Source of the DNA: Anaerolineae bacterium
GTDB taxonomy: Bacteria > Chloroflexota > Anaerolineae > 4572-78 > J111
NCBI GenBank assembly: GCA_023382535.1
Contig: JAHDWA010000150.1
Location: forward strand, 1-11,115
Length of the DNA stretch: 11,115 bases
Direction of reading: 5' to 3'
The position numbers and the translations under genes were made by a program. The number at the start of each line of letters is the position of its first letter. The first letter of the stretch is position 1. This document shows, piece after piece, positions 1 to 7,809 of the stretch. Below the pieces are notes generated by a model. It worked only from the letters and a program-made list of their open reading frames with translations, did no database searches and was not told the DNA's origin.

Positions 1-149
1 TGCCCCGGCTGGCCCTGATGATTTACCAGGGCCAGGCTAACTCCAATCGCACCACAATGATCACTAAAGTGGTCACCAGTTTTGTCTCCGCCATCATTGT
101 CGGATTTATCCTCTACAATATTCCCATGCCGATGATCTTCTTTTCATAA
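1..149 (+). CDS. C-terminal end of a small or membrane protein, function unknown (5' truncated)
   Basis: An open frame reading from base 3 to the TAA at 147-149 gives the last 48 residues of a protein whose start lies outside the window. The visible part has a polar stretch with an Asn-Ser-Asn-Arg-Thr-Thr segment and then about 25 hydrophobic residues (VVTSFVSAIIVGFILY and onward), ending in MPMIFFS. This looks like a final transmembrane helix with almost no tail after it. No family is recognisable from so short a piece. The other two + frames hit stops within the first 40 bases. Coding status rests on the coherent hydrophobic C-terminus and on the 240-base non-coding gap with a promoter that follows it. 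Confidence 0.5.
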   Translation, partial: PRLALMIYQGQANSNRTTMITKVVTSFVSAIIVGFILYNIPMPMIFFS

Positions 150-324
150 CCCAAGATTGCCACCCTGGACTGATTTTCACTGCAGACTGCGAAGCGAGCA
201 GAGGTACAGAGATTTTTGTTACTTTTCTGTGTGCCTTCATCTTTCTGTGGTAAATTTTGAGTTTGCTGAAGTGGGTATGAGTTATCGTAACTGGCCCGCC
301 ACGTAAAACACTGGCCTCCATAGG

Positions 325-353
325 TTTTCAAAAAATGATTCCAATCCTATAAT
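325..353 (+). promoter_or_regulatory. Sigma-70-type promoter for the 2TM-domain gene
   Basis: A perfect -10 hexamer TATAAT lies at 348-353 and TTTTCA (4 of 6 matches to TTGACA) at 325-330, with a 17-base spacer. Transcription would start near 360, giving a leader of about 30 bases before the ATG at 390. The rest of the 150-389 gap shows no clear terminator or RNA structure. Confidence 0.6.
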
Positions 354-377
354 ACCCTCTTATCTGGATGATTTTTT

Positions 378-382
378 GAGGG
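378..382 (+). promoter_or_regulatory. Ribosome binding site of the 2TM-domain gene
   Basis: GAGGG lies seven bases upstream of the ATG at 390. This fixes the start at the first Met, ahead of the first 2TM repeat. Confidence 0.6.
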
Positions 383-389
383 ATAACTT

Positions 390-1478
390 ATGGAAGATCT
401 AAGCAAAAAATGGCGCGGCTTTTGGGGACATTTGGGTGTGTATGTTATCGTAATTGGTATGTTAGGGATGATAAACTTGCTCGCAGAATCGCCTGATCTC
501 TGGTTTCTCTTTCCTGCTGTGGGTTGGGGAGCCGGGTTGGCCTTTCATCTTATGGGTATTTTTTTAGCATCCTTAAAGAATATGAGCGGAAAATGGCGGG
601 GGTTTCTAGGACATTTAGGTTCATATATTATTATCATTGGTATGCTGGGCCTAATTAATTTGCTCGCAGAGTCACCTGACCTTTGGTTTCTTTTTCCGGC
701 TACTGGCTGGGGCGCTGCGCTGGCGCTTCACTTTCTTGGAATTCTGCTGGGCAAAGAGGAAACCGAAGAAGAACGGCAAGCTCGTAAAGGGCTACGGCGC
801 GAACACCGGGAGCAACGGCGGGAACGCCGCGAACGGGGCTTTCGGCAAGATGAGGCAGAAAGTTCGGCTGACCTGCCTTCAGAACGCAAAAAAGAAGAAC
901 GCCCCCGGCAAGTCGCATATCCCTCCATCAATCAGGAGCAGACAAACCCGGTGATCCATGCCCATTTAGATAAAGCATTGGCGTACCAGGCGCAAATTGA
1001 AAATCTGATTAAGTCTACCTCCACTGTTAACACCCGCGCTCGCTTGCAGGATTTGGCGGCCCAGGTGGGCGAGTGGATTGAGGCAATTGAGGACTTGGTG
1101 AAACGGATTGACAGTTTTCAGGGAAACAATCTGATCCGCCAGGATTTGGAAGCAGTGCCGCAAGCGATTGCCAAACTGGAAGCGCAGCTAACCCAGGAAA
1201 GCGATCCGGCCATTCACAACCAACTGGAACGGACCTTAACCAGCCGCCGCAACCAGTTGGCCTCCCTGGAACGGCTGCAAACCACCATGAAGCGAGCAGA
1301 GATTCAAATCGAAAGCACCCTCTCCGCCCTGGGAACTATCTATTCCCAGCTCCTCACCGGCGAATCGACCGATCATGTCGCCGATTACAGCCGCCTCTCG
1401 GCTGAGGTGGATGAGGAGGTCCGCTTGTTGCAGGATCGCCTGGAAGCGTTGGAAGAGGTCAAGTTGGGCCGGACATAA
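390..1478 (+). CDS. Membrane protein with two tandem 2TM domains and a long charged coiled-coil tail
   Basis: This 362-residue protein of unknown function has three parts. Residues 7-59 and 68-120 are two copies of a 2TM-type domain: a KWRGF..HLG entry, a hydrophobic helix, NLLAESPDLWFLFP, then GWG and a second helix with a His. The copies match at 42 of 53 positions, so four membrane segments are predicted. Residues about 121-180 form a very charged linker rich in Arg and Glu. Residues about 185-362 are Ala/Leu/Gln/Glu-rich and helical, with heptad-like spacing typical of coiled coils. The 2TM domain family is known mostly as single copies fused to sensor, kinase or unknown domains, so a role as a membrane-anchored scaffold or stress protein is inference only. 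The gene has its own promoter and a good ribosome binding site. The helical tail vaguely recalls PspA-like proteins, but no signature supports that. Confidence 0.85.
   Translation: MEDLSKKWRGFWGHLGVYVIVIGMLGMINLLAESPDLWFLFPAVGWGAGLAFHLMGIFLASLKNMSGKWRGFLGHLGSYIIIIGMLGLINLLAESPDLWFLFPATGWGAALALHFLGILLGKEETEEERQARKGLRREHREQRRERRERGFRQDEAESSADLPSERKKEERPRQVAYPSINQEQTNPVIHAHLDKALAYQAQIENLIKSTSTVNTRARLQDLAAQVGEWIEAIEDLVKRIDSFQGNNLIRQDLEAVPQAIAKLEAQLTQESDPAIHNQLERTLTSRRNQLASLERLQTTMKRAEIQIESTLSALGTIYSQLLTGESTDHVADYSRLSAEVDEEVRLLQDRLEALEEVKLGRT
408..749 (+). repeat. Tandem duplication of the 2TM-domain coding segment (183-base period)
   Basis: Copy one spans 408-566 (residues 7-59) and copy two spans 591-749 (residues 68-120), offset by 183 bases or 61 codons. 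At protein level 42 of 53 aligned residues are identical. Of those 42, 22 use different synonymous codons. The duplication is therefore not recent, and the protein sequence has been held by selection. Confidence 0.9.
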
Positions 1479-1531
1479 AAATGGTTAAAAATATGTTAGA
1501 ATCACTCAAACCGTATAAGATGGGAGTCCTA

Positions 1532-1561
1532 TTGTCTGAGAAGTTAAATTAATGGTACACT
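1532..1561 (+). promoter_or_regulatory. Possible promoter for the large exported protein
   Basis: In the 155-base gap after the 2TM gene, TTGTCT (1532-1537) and TACACT (1556-1561) are spaced by 18 bases, each matching 4 of 6 consensus positions. The surrounding DNA is AT-rich. No terminator hairpin is evident after the upstream gene, so read-through from 390-1478 is an alternative. Confidence 0.3.
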
Positions 1562-1621
1562 AATACTAAATTAGCTGCACTTTTAAAAAAATAGGGGGTT
1601 AGTCCCTGGAATTAGGCTGAC

Positions 1622-1627
1622 AAGGAG
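1622..1627 (+). promoter_or_regulatory. Ribosome binding site of the large exported protein
   Basis: AAGGAG lies six bases before the ATG at 1634. It sets the start at the Met that opens a typical signal peptide. Confidence 0.7.
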
Positions 1628-1633
1628 TAAACA

Positions 1634-4600
1634 ATGAAGTTAGTTCAGCGACCCCTTCGTTCGTTAGCTAAGGTCACGGCTTTGGCGGGATTAGGTCTCG
1701 GCATGGTCTGTGGCCTTTTGTTGTTATTGGGCGGGTTAGCCACACCGGCAACAGCAGCGCCGCTAAACACCCCCCTTAGTTGTACCATTTCAAGCCCGAC
1801 CACCCTTACCTTGGCTGGTAGTCCCTACACGGTTAATTGCCCGGTGGATATACAGGCGCCTCTGACCATTCAGCCAGGAGTGGTTGTTTCTTTCACCAGT
1901 GTTGGCCAATTGATCGTTCAACCATCCGGCCAGTTGCTAGCCAGCGGCACACCCACTCAACCCATCACCTTTACCTCCAGTCCAGGGATTTGCGCCTGGC
2001 TCGGCATTGAACTACAAAGCGATAACAATGTTATTGACCATGCCTATTTTGAATACGCCAAGCACGCTATCAAAATTGAGGTCGGTTCCGATTTCAACAC
2101 AATTACCTTCAACTCCTTTCAAAATAATGGCGGCTGTGCCTCAAACCCTCTCAGCGGGGCCATAGTCGGTTCAACGGATAACAGCACCGTCAGCGATAAT
2201 ATTTTTAGTACAAACAACACGGCCATCTACTTGAGCAAGTCTTCTAATAATACAATCGCTCGCAATCTGATCTCGACGACAACTCAGGTGGGCCTGTCCT
2301 TCTTCCCTTCGGCCGGTACTCGCTCCAGTAATAACACGGTTGTCAGCAATACTGTGCGTAATGCCGGCACATTTGGCATCTACATGACAGTGGGCGACAA
2401 CAATTCAATCCTCAATAACAAAGTATTTAGTAACACCGCTGGTGGTATTGGACTTGAAGATCAAAACGCTACCACCGGCCGCCGTGTCACCGTTCGCAGC
2501 AATGATGTTTACAGCAACAGCGGTTTCGGCTTGTATATCACCGACACCGCTGGCCTTGATTTAGGCGAAAACCTGGTTCTGAATAATGGTCAGGGCATGT
2601 TGTGGGATTTGAATAATAATCCGGGCAGCGCCGTAATCACCCGTAACGTTATTTGTCGCAATCCGGTCTACCTTTTCCGCAACAACGATGCCGCCAGCGT
2701 CGCCGCCGCCCCTAACTGGTGGGGCAAAAATAATCCGGGCATCGGTACGGACATCCAGGGGCCGGTGGTGATTACCCCTTATATGGTCCTTTCGGCGGCG
2801 GCAGGAAGCTCATCCCTCCCGGCTAATGGCGTTTCGACCACTACACTGACGGTTTCCTTACAAGGGGGGAGCGAAACGGTGCCGCTTCGCGCCCGCGCCA
2901 TCACCTTGACCACCAGCCTGGGTACTATCTCACCCTCGGTCGTTACCCTCAATAACAGCGGCATCGCCACGGCAACTTACACCTCCGCACTCACACCCGG
3001 GTCAGTGGGAATAATTGCTACCGACATCTGCACCTCAACCTTGCTGACAACTACCCTGGCCCTTACCCCTGTCTACAACCTGGCAATTACTAAAACTACG
3101 GCTCTAACCTGGGCTGTACCGGGGCAGGTCGTCACTTATACCATCCAGTACAGCAATACCAGTAATTATCCAGCTTCCAGCGTGGTCATCAGCGATGCGC
3201 TGCCCGCTTTTAGCACCTATGTAGGTGATACCAGTATTTTCACCCGGAGCGGTTCAGGTACCGGACCTGTTTCGTGGACCGTAGGGACGTTACCACCCCA
3301 TACGGGTGGCAGCTTTGTCCTGACTACTTCGATAACCAGTACGGCCACCTGTAACAATCCCATCACTAATACCGTTTTTATCAGCGGGGCTGGCGGTGAA
3401 CCAAACCTCAGCGACAATTCCAGTTCGGCCTCGCGGCAGATCTTGTGCGGGGTAAATCTGGTAGTGGTCAAAAATGACGGCGTAGGTATCAACGATCCGC
3501 GCCTCAACGCGGCCGCGGGTGAATACATCACCTATACTATCAGCGTCAACAATATGGGCAACCAACTAGCCTCAAACGTCATCCTCAGCGACACCCTGCC
3601 GGCCAATACCGTTTTTAATGCCGCGCGCAGCACTTCCGGCTGGACTCTGGCCGGTGGCGTTTATACTATTAACCTGGGCAATCTGGCCGGTAACGGCGGC
3701 GGCACAGTGGTTTACTTTGTGGCGCAGGTTGACCCTAACCTGTCGTGTGCCATCACGCAGACGGTCAACACGGCCACAGCCAGCAGCAACGGCCCGGAGA
3801 TTTATCCTCCCGATAACACATCTAACGAACAGACGCCCGTCGTTTGCGCTCCCACCACACTGCAACTGTCAAAAGAGGATTTCGTTCCCTGCGCGATTCC
3901 CGGCCAACTCATTGACTATGCGATCACTGTAAATAACACCGGAACGGTCCCAGCTAACAACCTGATCCTGACCGAATTTTTGCCTACTAACACCTCTTTC
4001 CAAGGCCCGGCAGGTACGTGGACACCGGCTGGAGGCAATACCTATACTCACAACATCGGGACACTGAATAGCGGCCAGATTAATACCACCGGTTTCTCAG
4101 TCCAGGTTGCCACTTCTACCACCGCCTCGGCTATCACCAATGTGGTGACGTTGCAGCCAACCGGCTTAAACTTTACGCTAACCACCCCTATCTCGACCAG
4201 TGCCCCCGACCTGTACGTCATCAAAAATGACAACATCGAGCTGCTCAGTACCGCTACCGCTGCAACCATCGCTCGCCTGGAACAGAAACTTGGCCCGCTG
4301 CCCTGGCTGGAGGCGGTCAAAGGAGAGGGTCTCAGTTCCCAGGCCATCGCGGCCAGACCGGGCGATGTCATTTCGTACACCATAGCTTTTGGCAACGCCG
4401 GGACCAGCCCGGCCGCCAATGTGGTCATCAGCGAAACCTTGCCGGCCAACACAACCTTCCTCGGCCCAGCCTACTGGACAGCCGTCAACGCCAACACTTA
4501 TGTCTATACTATTTCGACCTTGCTGCCCGGTAATGGTGGCAATTTGGACTTCAGGGTACGGGTGGCTAACCCCTTCCCGACAGGCGCCCCTGGAGTCACT

Positions 4601-5854
4601 AACACGGTTCAGATAGCAGGCACAGGGCTATCAGAGTGTGATACCAGCAATAATATCAGCCGTGAGTTTACCCGGATTGATGGAACGACAGTGGGTTCAA
4701 TGACTGTCTATCTACCCCTTATCTTTAAAACCAGCCAAACAAGCCCTCCTCCTACTTCTACCCCCACCCCAACCCCTACCCCGACACCGTTAGCCCACGT
4801 CTCCGATGTCAAAGCCGACCCGGATACCAACCAGGTCTTTGTGGCCAGCCCGCGCCACGATTGGGTTTATGTCATCAACGGCAGCAACGATACCCTGGCC
4901 CGCAATGTACCGGTAGGTCATGGCCCAACCGGCCTGACTGTGCTTGACGGCAGCGCTCCGGCCAACAATAAAGTTTTTGTAGCGCACCAGTACGGAGCCA
5001 ACCAGTGGCATCCCGGGTTTATGGCATTTGGGGTCAACGATACAGCGGCGCATGTTACCGCCGACGGCGGTTACGCTGGTGCTGCCCCCATCAAAACAGC
5101 AGCCAACGCCGTTAATAACAACCGGGTGTACGTGTCGAACTATTTTGACAAACTGGCCGTTTTCAATGGAAATTCCGGACCGCCGGAGGCGCGGGTCGGG
5201 TGGGTTGTCCAAAAAGCGTTTCAGGGCGCCTACGGGATTGATACCAGCACTGCCACCAACCGGGTTTATCTGGCCACTCGTGATACCGGTGAACTGGTCG
5301 TCTTCGACGGCAATGGCGACCGTTTGCTCCAGAGCAACTACATCCCGACGCACGTGAAACCGCCGCAGGCGTGCAGCCTGTGGAGCGTGGCTGTCAATGA
5401 AACAACAGGCCACGTGTTTGTGCCCTGCCCCCAACTCAGCAAGGTTTTTGTGCTCCAGGAGAGCCAGGTTTCTGTTTTGGACCTGGAAGCTCTAGGGGCA
5501 CTGGAAGAACGAGACGGCTTTCTGGCCCTGGTGGTCTCCCCACAGGCCGCTCCCTGGTTGGCAGACATCAGTATCCCTAATGGTGCAAACCTGGGGCAAG
5601 AAGGCATCGCGGTAGACACCTCAACCGGGCGAGTTTTTATTACCAACGGGCAGAACAACAGCCTGGTTATTTTGCAGGATGGAACCACGCCAGCCTACAT
5701 GACGACCGTGGCCGCCGGGACAAAGCCACAGGGAGTGGATGTTAACCCGGTCACTCAGAAGGTTTATGTGGGCAATACCGGCAGCAACTCCGTGACAGTG
5801 TTGAATGCGGCCTCGCCTTTTGGCGTGATCAAAACGATCCCTTTAACGCCGTGA
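1634..5854 (+). CDS. Exported multidomain surface protein: beta-helix, Ig-like, four DUF11 repeats, seven-bladed beta-propeller
   Basis: This 1406-residue protein is very probably secreted or displayed at the cell surface. Residues 1-41 form a signal peptide: basic start, long Leu/Gly-rich core, and an Ala-Thr-Ala cleavage site. Residues about 55-375 are Asn-rich parallel beta-helix (NosD/PbH1-like) coils, closed by an NWWGKNNPG segment. Residues about 383-478 resemble a bacterial Ig-like (Big_1/invasin) domain. Four DUF11-type repeats follow, starting near residues 481, 606, 739 and 857, each with a PGQ/AGE..YTI..NN and SD.LP pattern. VYLPLIFK is at 1025-1032 and a Pro/Thr linker at 1038-1052. 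Residues 1055-1406 hold seven YVTN-like blades with VYV or VFV strands. The predicted mature chain has 14 cysteines, consistent with disulfides outside the cell. No LPXTG signal or C-terminal membrane anchor is seen. Adhesion or polysaccharide binding is possible, but no catalytic motif is evident. Confidence 0.9.
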   Translation: MKLVQRPLRSLAKVTALAGLGLGMVCGLLLLLGGLATPATAAPLNTPLSCTISSPTTLTLAGSPYTVNCPVDIQAPLTIQPGVVVSFTSVGQLIVQPSGQLLASGTPTQPITFTSSPGICAWLGIELQSDNNVIDHAYFEYAKHAIKIEVGSDFNTITFNSFQNNGGCASNPLSGAIVGSTDNSTVSDNIFSTNNTAIYLSKSSNNTIARNLISTTTQVGLSFFPSAGTRSSNNTVVSNTVRNAGTFGIYMTVGDNNSILNNKVFSNTAGGIGLEDQNATTGRRVTVRSNDVYSNSGFGLYITDTAGLDLGENLVLNNGQGMLWDLNNNPGSAVITRNVICRNPVYLFRNNDAASVAAAPNWWGKNNPGIGTDIQGPVVITPYMVLSAAAGSSSLPANGVSTTTLTVSLQGGSETVPLRARAITLTTSLGTISPSVVTLNNSGIATATYTSALTPGSVGIIATDICTSTLLTTTLALTPVYNLAITKTTALTWAVPGQVVTYTIQYSNTSNYPASSVVISDALPAFSTYVGDTSIFTRSGSGTGPVSWTVGTLPPHTGGSFVLTTSITSTATCNNPITNTVFISGAGGEPNLSDNSSSASRQILCGVNLVVVKNDGVGINDPRLNAAAGEYITYTISVNNMGNQLASNVILSDTLPANTVFNAARSTSGWTLAGGVYTINLGNLAGNGGGTVVYFVAQVDPNLSCAITQTVNTATASSNGPEIYPPDNTSNEQTPVVCAPTTLQLSKEDFVPCAIPGQLIDYAITVNNTGTVPANNLILTEFLPTNTSFQGPAGTWTPAGGNTYTHNIGTLNSGQINTTGFSVQVATSTTASAITNVVTLQPTGLNFTLTTPISTSAPDLYVIKNDNIELLSTATAATIARLEQKLGPLPWLEAVKGEGLSSQAIAARPGDVISYTIAFGNAGTSPAANVVISETLPANTTFLGPAYWTAVNANTYVYTISTLLPGNGGNLDFRVRVANPFPTGAPGVTNTVQIAGTGLSECDTSNNISREFTRIDGTTVGSMTVYLPLIFKTSQTSPPPTSTPTPTPTPTPLAHVSDVKADPDTNQVFVASPRHDWVYVINGSNDTLARNVPVGHGPTGLTVLDGSAPANNKVFVAHQYGANQWHPGFMAFGVNDTAAHVTADGGYAGAAPIKTAANAVNNNRVYVSNYFDKLAVFNGNSGPPEARVGWVVQKAFQGAYGIDTSTATNRVYLATRDTGELVVFDGNGDRLLQSNYIPTHVKPPQACSLWSVAVNETTGHVFVPCPQLSKVFVLQESQVSVLDLEALGALEERDGFLALVVSPQAAPWLADISIPNGANLGQEGIAVDTSTGRVFITNGQNNSLVILQDGTTPAYMTTVAAGTKPQGVDVNPVTQKVYVGNTGSNSVTVLNAASPFGVIKTIPLTP
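4745..4789 (+). repeat. Pro/Thr-rich low-complexity linker
   Basis: C-rich DNA encodes Pro-Pro-Pro-Thr-Ser followed by five Thr-Pro pairs (residues 1038-1052). It separates the DUF11 part and the VYLPLIFK motif from the beta-propeller. Such linkers in exported proteins are extended spacers and are often glycosylated. Confidence 0.85.
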
Positions 5855-5872
5855 TAACTGAGCTATGGATTC

Positions 5873-5905
5873 AAAAACGGGCTGTCAGCACGACAGCCCG
5901 TTTTT
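5873..5905. terminator. Bidirectional intrinsic terminator between convergent genes
   Basis: A perfect 14-bp inverted repeat (5873-5886 with 5892-5905) encloses a five-base loop. The arms begin with A5 and end with T5, so the hairpin is followed by a U-run on either strand. It lies 18 bases after the stop of the exported protein and 83 bases past the stop of parB, so it can end transcription from both sides. Confidence 0.9.
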
Positions 5906-5988
5906 ATTTAGGCAAAACAATGGTGCATCCTCCCCAAGCAATCAAAGATTTGGCCTCAGATTTATTGGGATCTACAACCAACCTATTC

Positions 5989-6873
5989 TTACAACTGCTC
6001 ATCCTCCCCCAAAATCGCGTTAAAGATCGCTTGCAGCTCTTCCTGAGAATAGAAGTGGATGACCAGCCGGCCGGTCTCCCCCTCGGCGCGGTTGAGTTCA
6101 ATTTTGGTACCCAGTTTCGACTCAAACTTAGCCAGCATGGTTTTATCGTGAGGGGTCAAAGGGGGGCGTTTGGGCTTGGCGTCGGCGTCGTCGCCCAGCA
6201 GGAGCTGGCGAGCCAGCGCCTCGGTCTGGCGAACATTGAGGCCGCGGTTGATAATCGTCGCCAGCAGGCTCAGTTGGTCGCGCTGCTTCTTCAGGCTGAG
6301 CAAGGCGCGGGCGTGGCCTTCGGAAATTTCGCCGGAAGCCAGCGCCATCCTGGCTTCCTCGGGCAGATGCAACAGCCGAACAGTATTGGCTACAGCGGTG
6401 CGACTTTTACCTACCCGCTCGGCGACAGCTTCTTGAGTAAGGCCGAACTCCTCCATCAGTTGGGCGTAGGCTTCGGCTTCTTCCAGGGGATTCAGGTCGG
6501 CCCGCTGGATATTCTCGACTAAAGCCAGTTCCAGCATTTGTTGGGGAGTGGTCTCTTTGACAATCACGGGCACAGTGGTCAGCCCGGCCAATTGGCTGGC
6601 CCGCCAGCGCCGCTCCCCGGCAATGAGTTGATACCTCCCACCCGTGCGCGTGACCACCAAGGGTTGAATCAGGCCGTGCGCCGCAATTGAGTCGGCCAAT
6701 TCCTGCAACTTTTCCTGGTTCATCGCCTGCCGGGGCTGGTGCGGGTTGGGCGAGATCTGTTCGACCGGGATTTCGACCGCCCCAGCCTGCACCTCCGCAC
6801 TGGCCAGCTTGGCTGTGGTCGGGGGAATGAGGGCCTCCAATCCTTTACCCAAACCTCGTTTTTTGGTCATCAT
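5989..6873 (-). CDS. parB: Chromosome partitioning protein ParB
   Basis: ParB is a CTP-dependent DNA clamp that loads at parS sites near the origin and works with ParA to segregate the chromosome. With the ATG at 6873 the protein has 294 residues, usual for the family. Residues 6-16 (RGLGKGLEALI) are the N-terminal ParA-contact motif. Residues 35-110 form the CTP-binding ParB/Srx domain, with NPHQPR at 43-48 and GERR at 86-89. ENIQR follows at 120-124, then a helix-turn-helix at about 145-168. The C-terminal 55 residues match the dimerisation domain. An AGAAGG ribosome binding site lies 5 bases before ATG 6873 and 8 before the adjacent ATG 6870; either could be used. A TTG at 6912 would add 13 residues with no family support. 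The gene follows parA after 83 bases and is probably co-transcribed. Confidence 0.96.
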   Translation of the reverse strand: MMTKKRGLGKGLEALIPPTTAKLASAEVQAGAVEIPVEQISPNPHQPRQAMNQEKLQELADSIAAHGLIQPLVVTRTGGRYQLIAGERRWRASQLAGLTTVPVIVKETTPQQMLELALVENIQRADLNPLEEAEAYAQLMEEFGLTQEAVAERVGKSRTAVANTVRLLHLPEEARMALASGEISEGHARALLSLKKQRDQLSLLATIINRGLNVRQTEALARQLLLGDDADAKPKRPPLTPHDKTMLAKFESKLGTKIELNRAEGETGRLVIHFYSQEELQAIFNAILGEDEQL

Positions 6874-6878
6874 AGATA

Positions 6879-6884
6879 CCTTCT
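6879..6884 (-). promoter_or_regulatory. Ribosome binding site deciding the parB start
   Basis: AGAAGG on the - strand is well placed for the two consecutive ATG codons at 6873 and 6870. It argues against the upstream TTG at 6912. Confidence 0.6.
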
Positions 6885-6905
6885 CTAAGGACAACACATC
6901 ATAAG

Positions 6906-6968
6906 GTAGCAAGGTAGCAAAATAATGAAGCTACATCCTGCAACTCTGCGACACTGCTACTTTGCTAC
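6906..6968 (-). repeat. Inverted repeat of GTAGCAA units between parA and parB
   Basis: GTAGCAAGGTAGCA at 6906-6919 is the inverse of TGCTACTTTGCTAC at 6955-6968 with a single mismatch, separated by 35 bases. Each arm is itself two near-copies of a 7-8 base unit. In the parA-parB message this would form a long-stem hairpin that includes the parA stop codon. No U-run follows, so it is not a normal terminator. RNA processing, attenuation or protein binding are possible. Confidence 0.6.
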
Positions 6969-7751
6969 TTGCTTACGCACCCGGCTCAACATTTCCTCGG
7001 TCAATGCCTGGTAAGCTTTACAGCCGGCTGAGTCAGGAGCATAGGCCAAGATATCCTCGCCGTAGCTGGGCGCTTCACTCAGGCGGATATTGCGCGGGAT
7101 AATAGTTTTGAAGATTTGCTCCGGGAAATGCTGGCGCACCTCGTTGACCACATCCATAGCCAGATTGGTGCGGCTGTCGAACATGGTCATGACGACCCCG
7201 GCCACCTCCAAAGCAGGGTTAAGATTCTCCCGGACCAGATTGATGGTGTGGACCAGTTGGCCCAAACCTTCCAGGGGCAGGTATTCACACTGGACCGGAA
7301 TAATAACGCCATGAGTAGAAGCGGTCAGGGCATTGATGGTCAACAATCCCAGGCTCGGCGGGGTATCAATTAACACAAAATCGTAATCTGGCAGGATGGG
7401 TTTTAAAGCTTTTTGGAGCAAGGTTTCCCGCGCCAGCAGTTGCACCAATTCGACTTCGGCGGCAGCCAGTTCCGGCGCGGCCGGCGCAATAAACAAGCGT
7501 TGGCGGCTTGTCGGCCGGATAATCTCGCTCACCGCAACCTTATTGACCAGCGCATCATAGAGTGACAGCATCTCATCGTCAGGCTTAAGCCCCAGGCTGG
7601 AGGTTGCGTTGGATTGCGGGTCGGCGTCAACAACCAGAACTCGCGCCTTGCGGGCGGCCATAAACGCGGCCAGGTTAACGGTGGTCGTTGTCTTACCCAC
7701 CCCACCTTTTTGATTAGCGATGGTATAAACAAAAGCCGAACGCTCGGTCAT
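6957..7751 (-). CDS. parA: Chromosome partitioning ATPase ParA (Soj)
   Basis: ParA binds DNA non-specifically as an ATP dimer and moves ParB-origin complexes along the nucleoid. The 264-residue protein starts directly with the P-loop fold. The deviant Walker A motif KGGVGKTT is at 15-22, with signature Lys15 and catalytic-site Lys20. The A' motif VDADPQ is at 41-46 and Walker B ([11 protein letters not shown]) at 125-135, with Asp129. The length and the lack of an N-terminal helix-turn-helix place it with the chromosomal Soj type, not the large plasmid type. No good Shine-Dalgarno sequence precedes the ATG at 7751, but the start position matches the family. parB follows in the same direction; the sugar kinase lies upstream, 136 bases away. 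Confidence 0.97.
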   Translation of the reverse strand: MTERSAFVYTIANQKGGVGKTTTTVNLAAFMAARKARVLVVDADPQSNATSSLGLKPDDEMLSLYDALVNKVAVSEIIRPTSRQRLFIAPAAPELAAAEVELVQLLARETLLQKALKPILPDYDFVLIDTPPSLGLLTINALTASTHGVIIPVQCEYLPLEGLGQLVHTINLVRENLNPALEVAGVVMTMFDSRTNLAMDVVNEVRQHFPEQIFKTIIPRNIRLSEAPSYGEDILAYAPDSAGCKAYQALTEEMLSRVRKQVAK

Positions 7752-7809
7752 GGTTGGATCACATTAATGATTGTTGCCGGTTCCGGTTAAGGTTGAAAGC
7801 TAGCCTTTG

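Noticed and set aside
113..331. Two overlapping ~70-codon open frames on the - strand in the left gap
   Set aside because: They overlap each other in different frames, look compositionally random and run across the 3' end of the first gene.
4790..5434. A 214-codon open frame on the - strand inside the exported protein gene
   Set aside because: It lies opposite the beta-propeller coding region, has no ribosome binding site or family pattern, and the + frame is clearly real.
5851..6522. A 223-codon open frame on the + strand opposite parB
   Set aside because: It is antisense to well-supported parB codons, overlaps the terminator and has no recognisable protein features.
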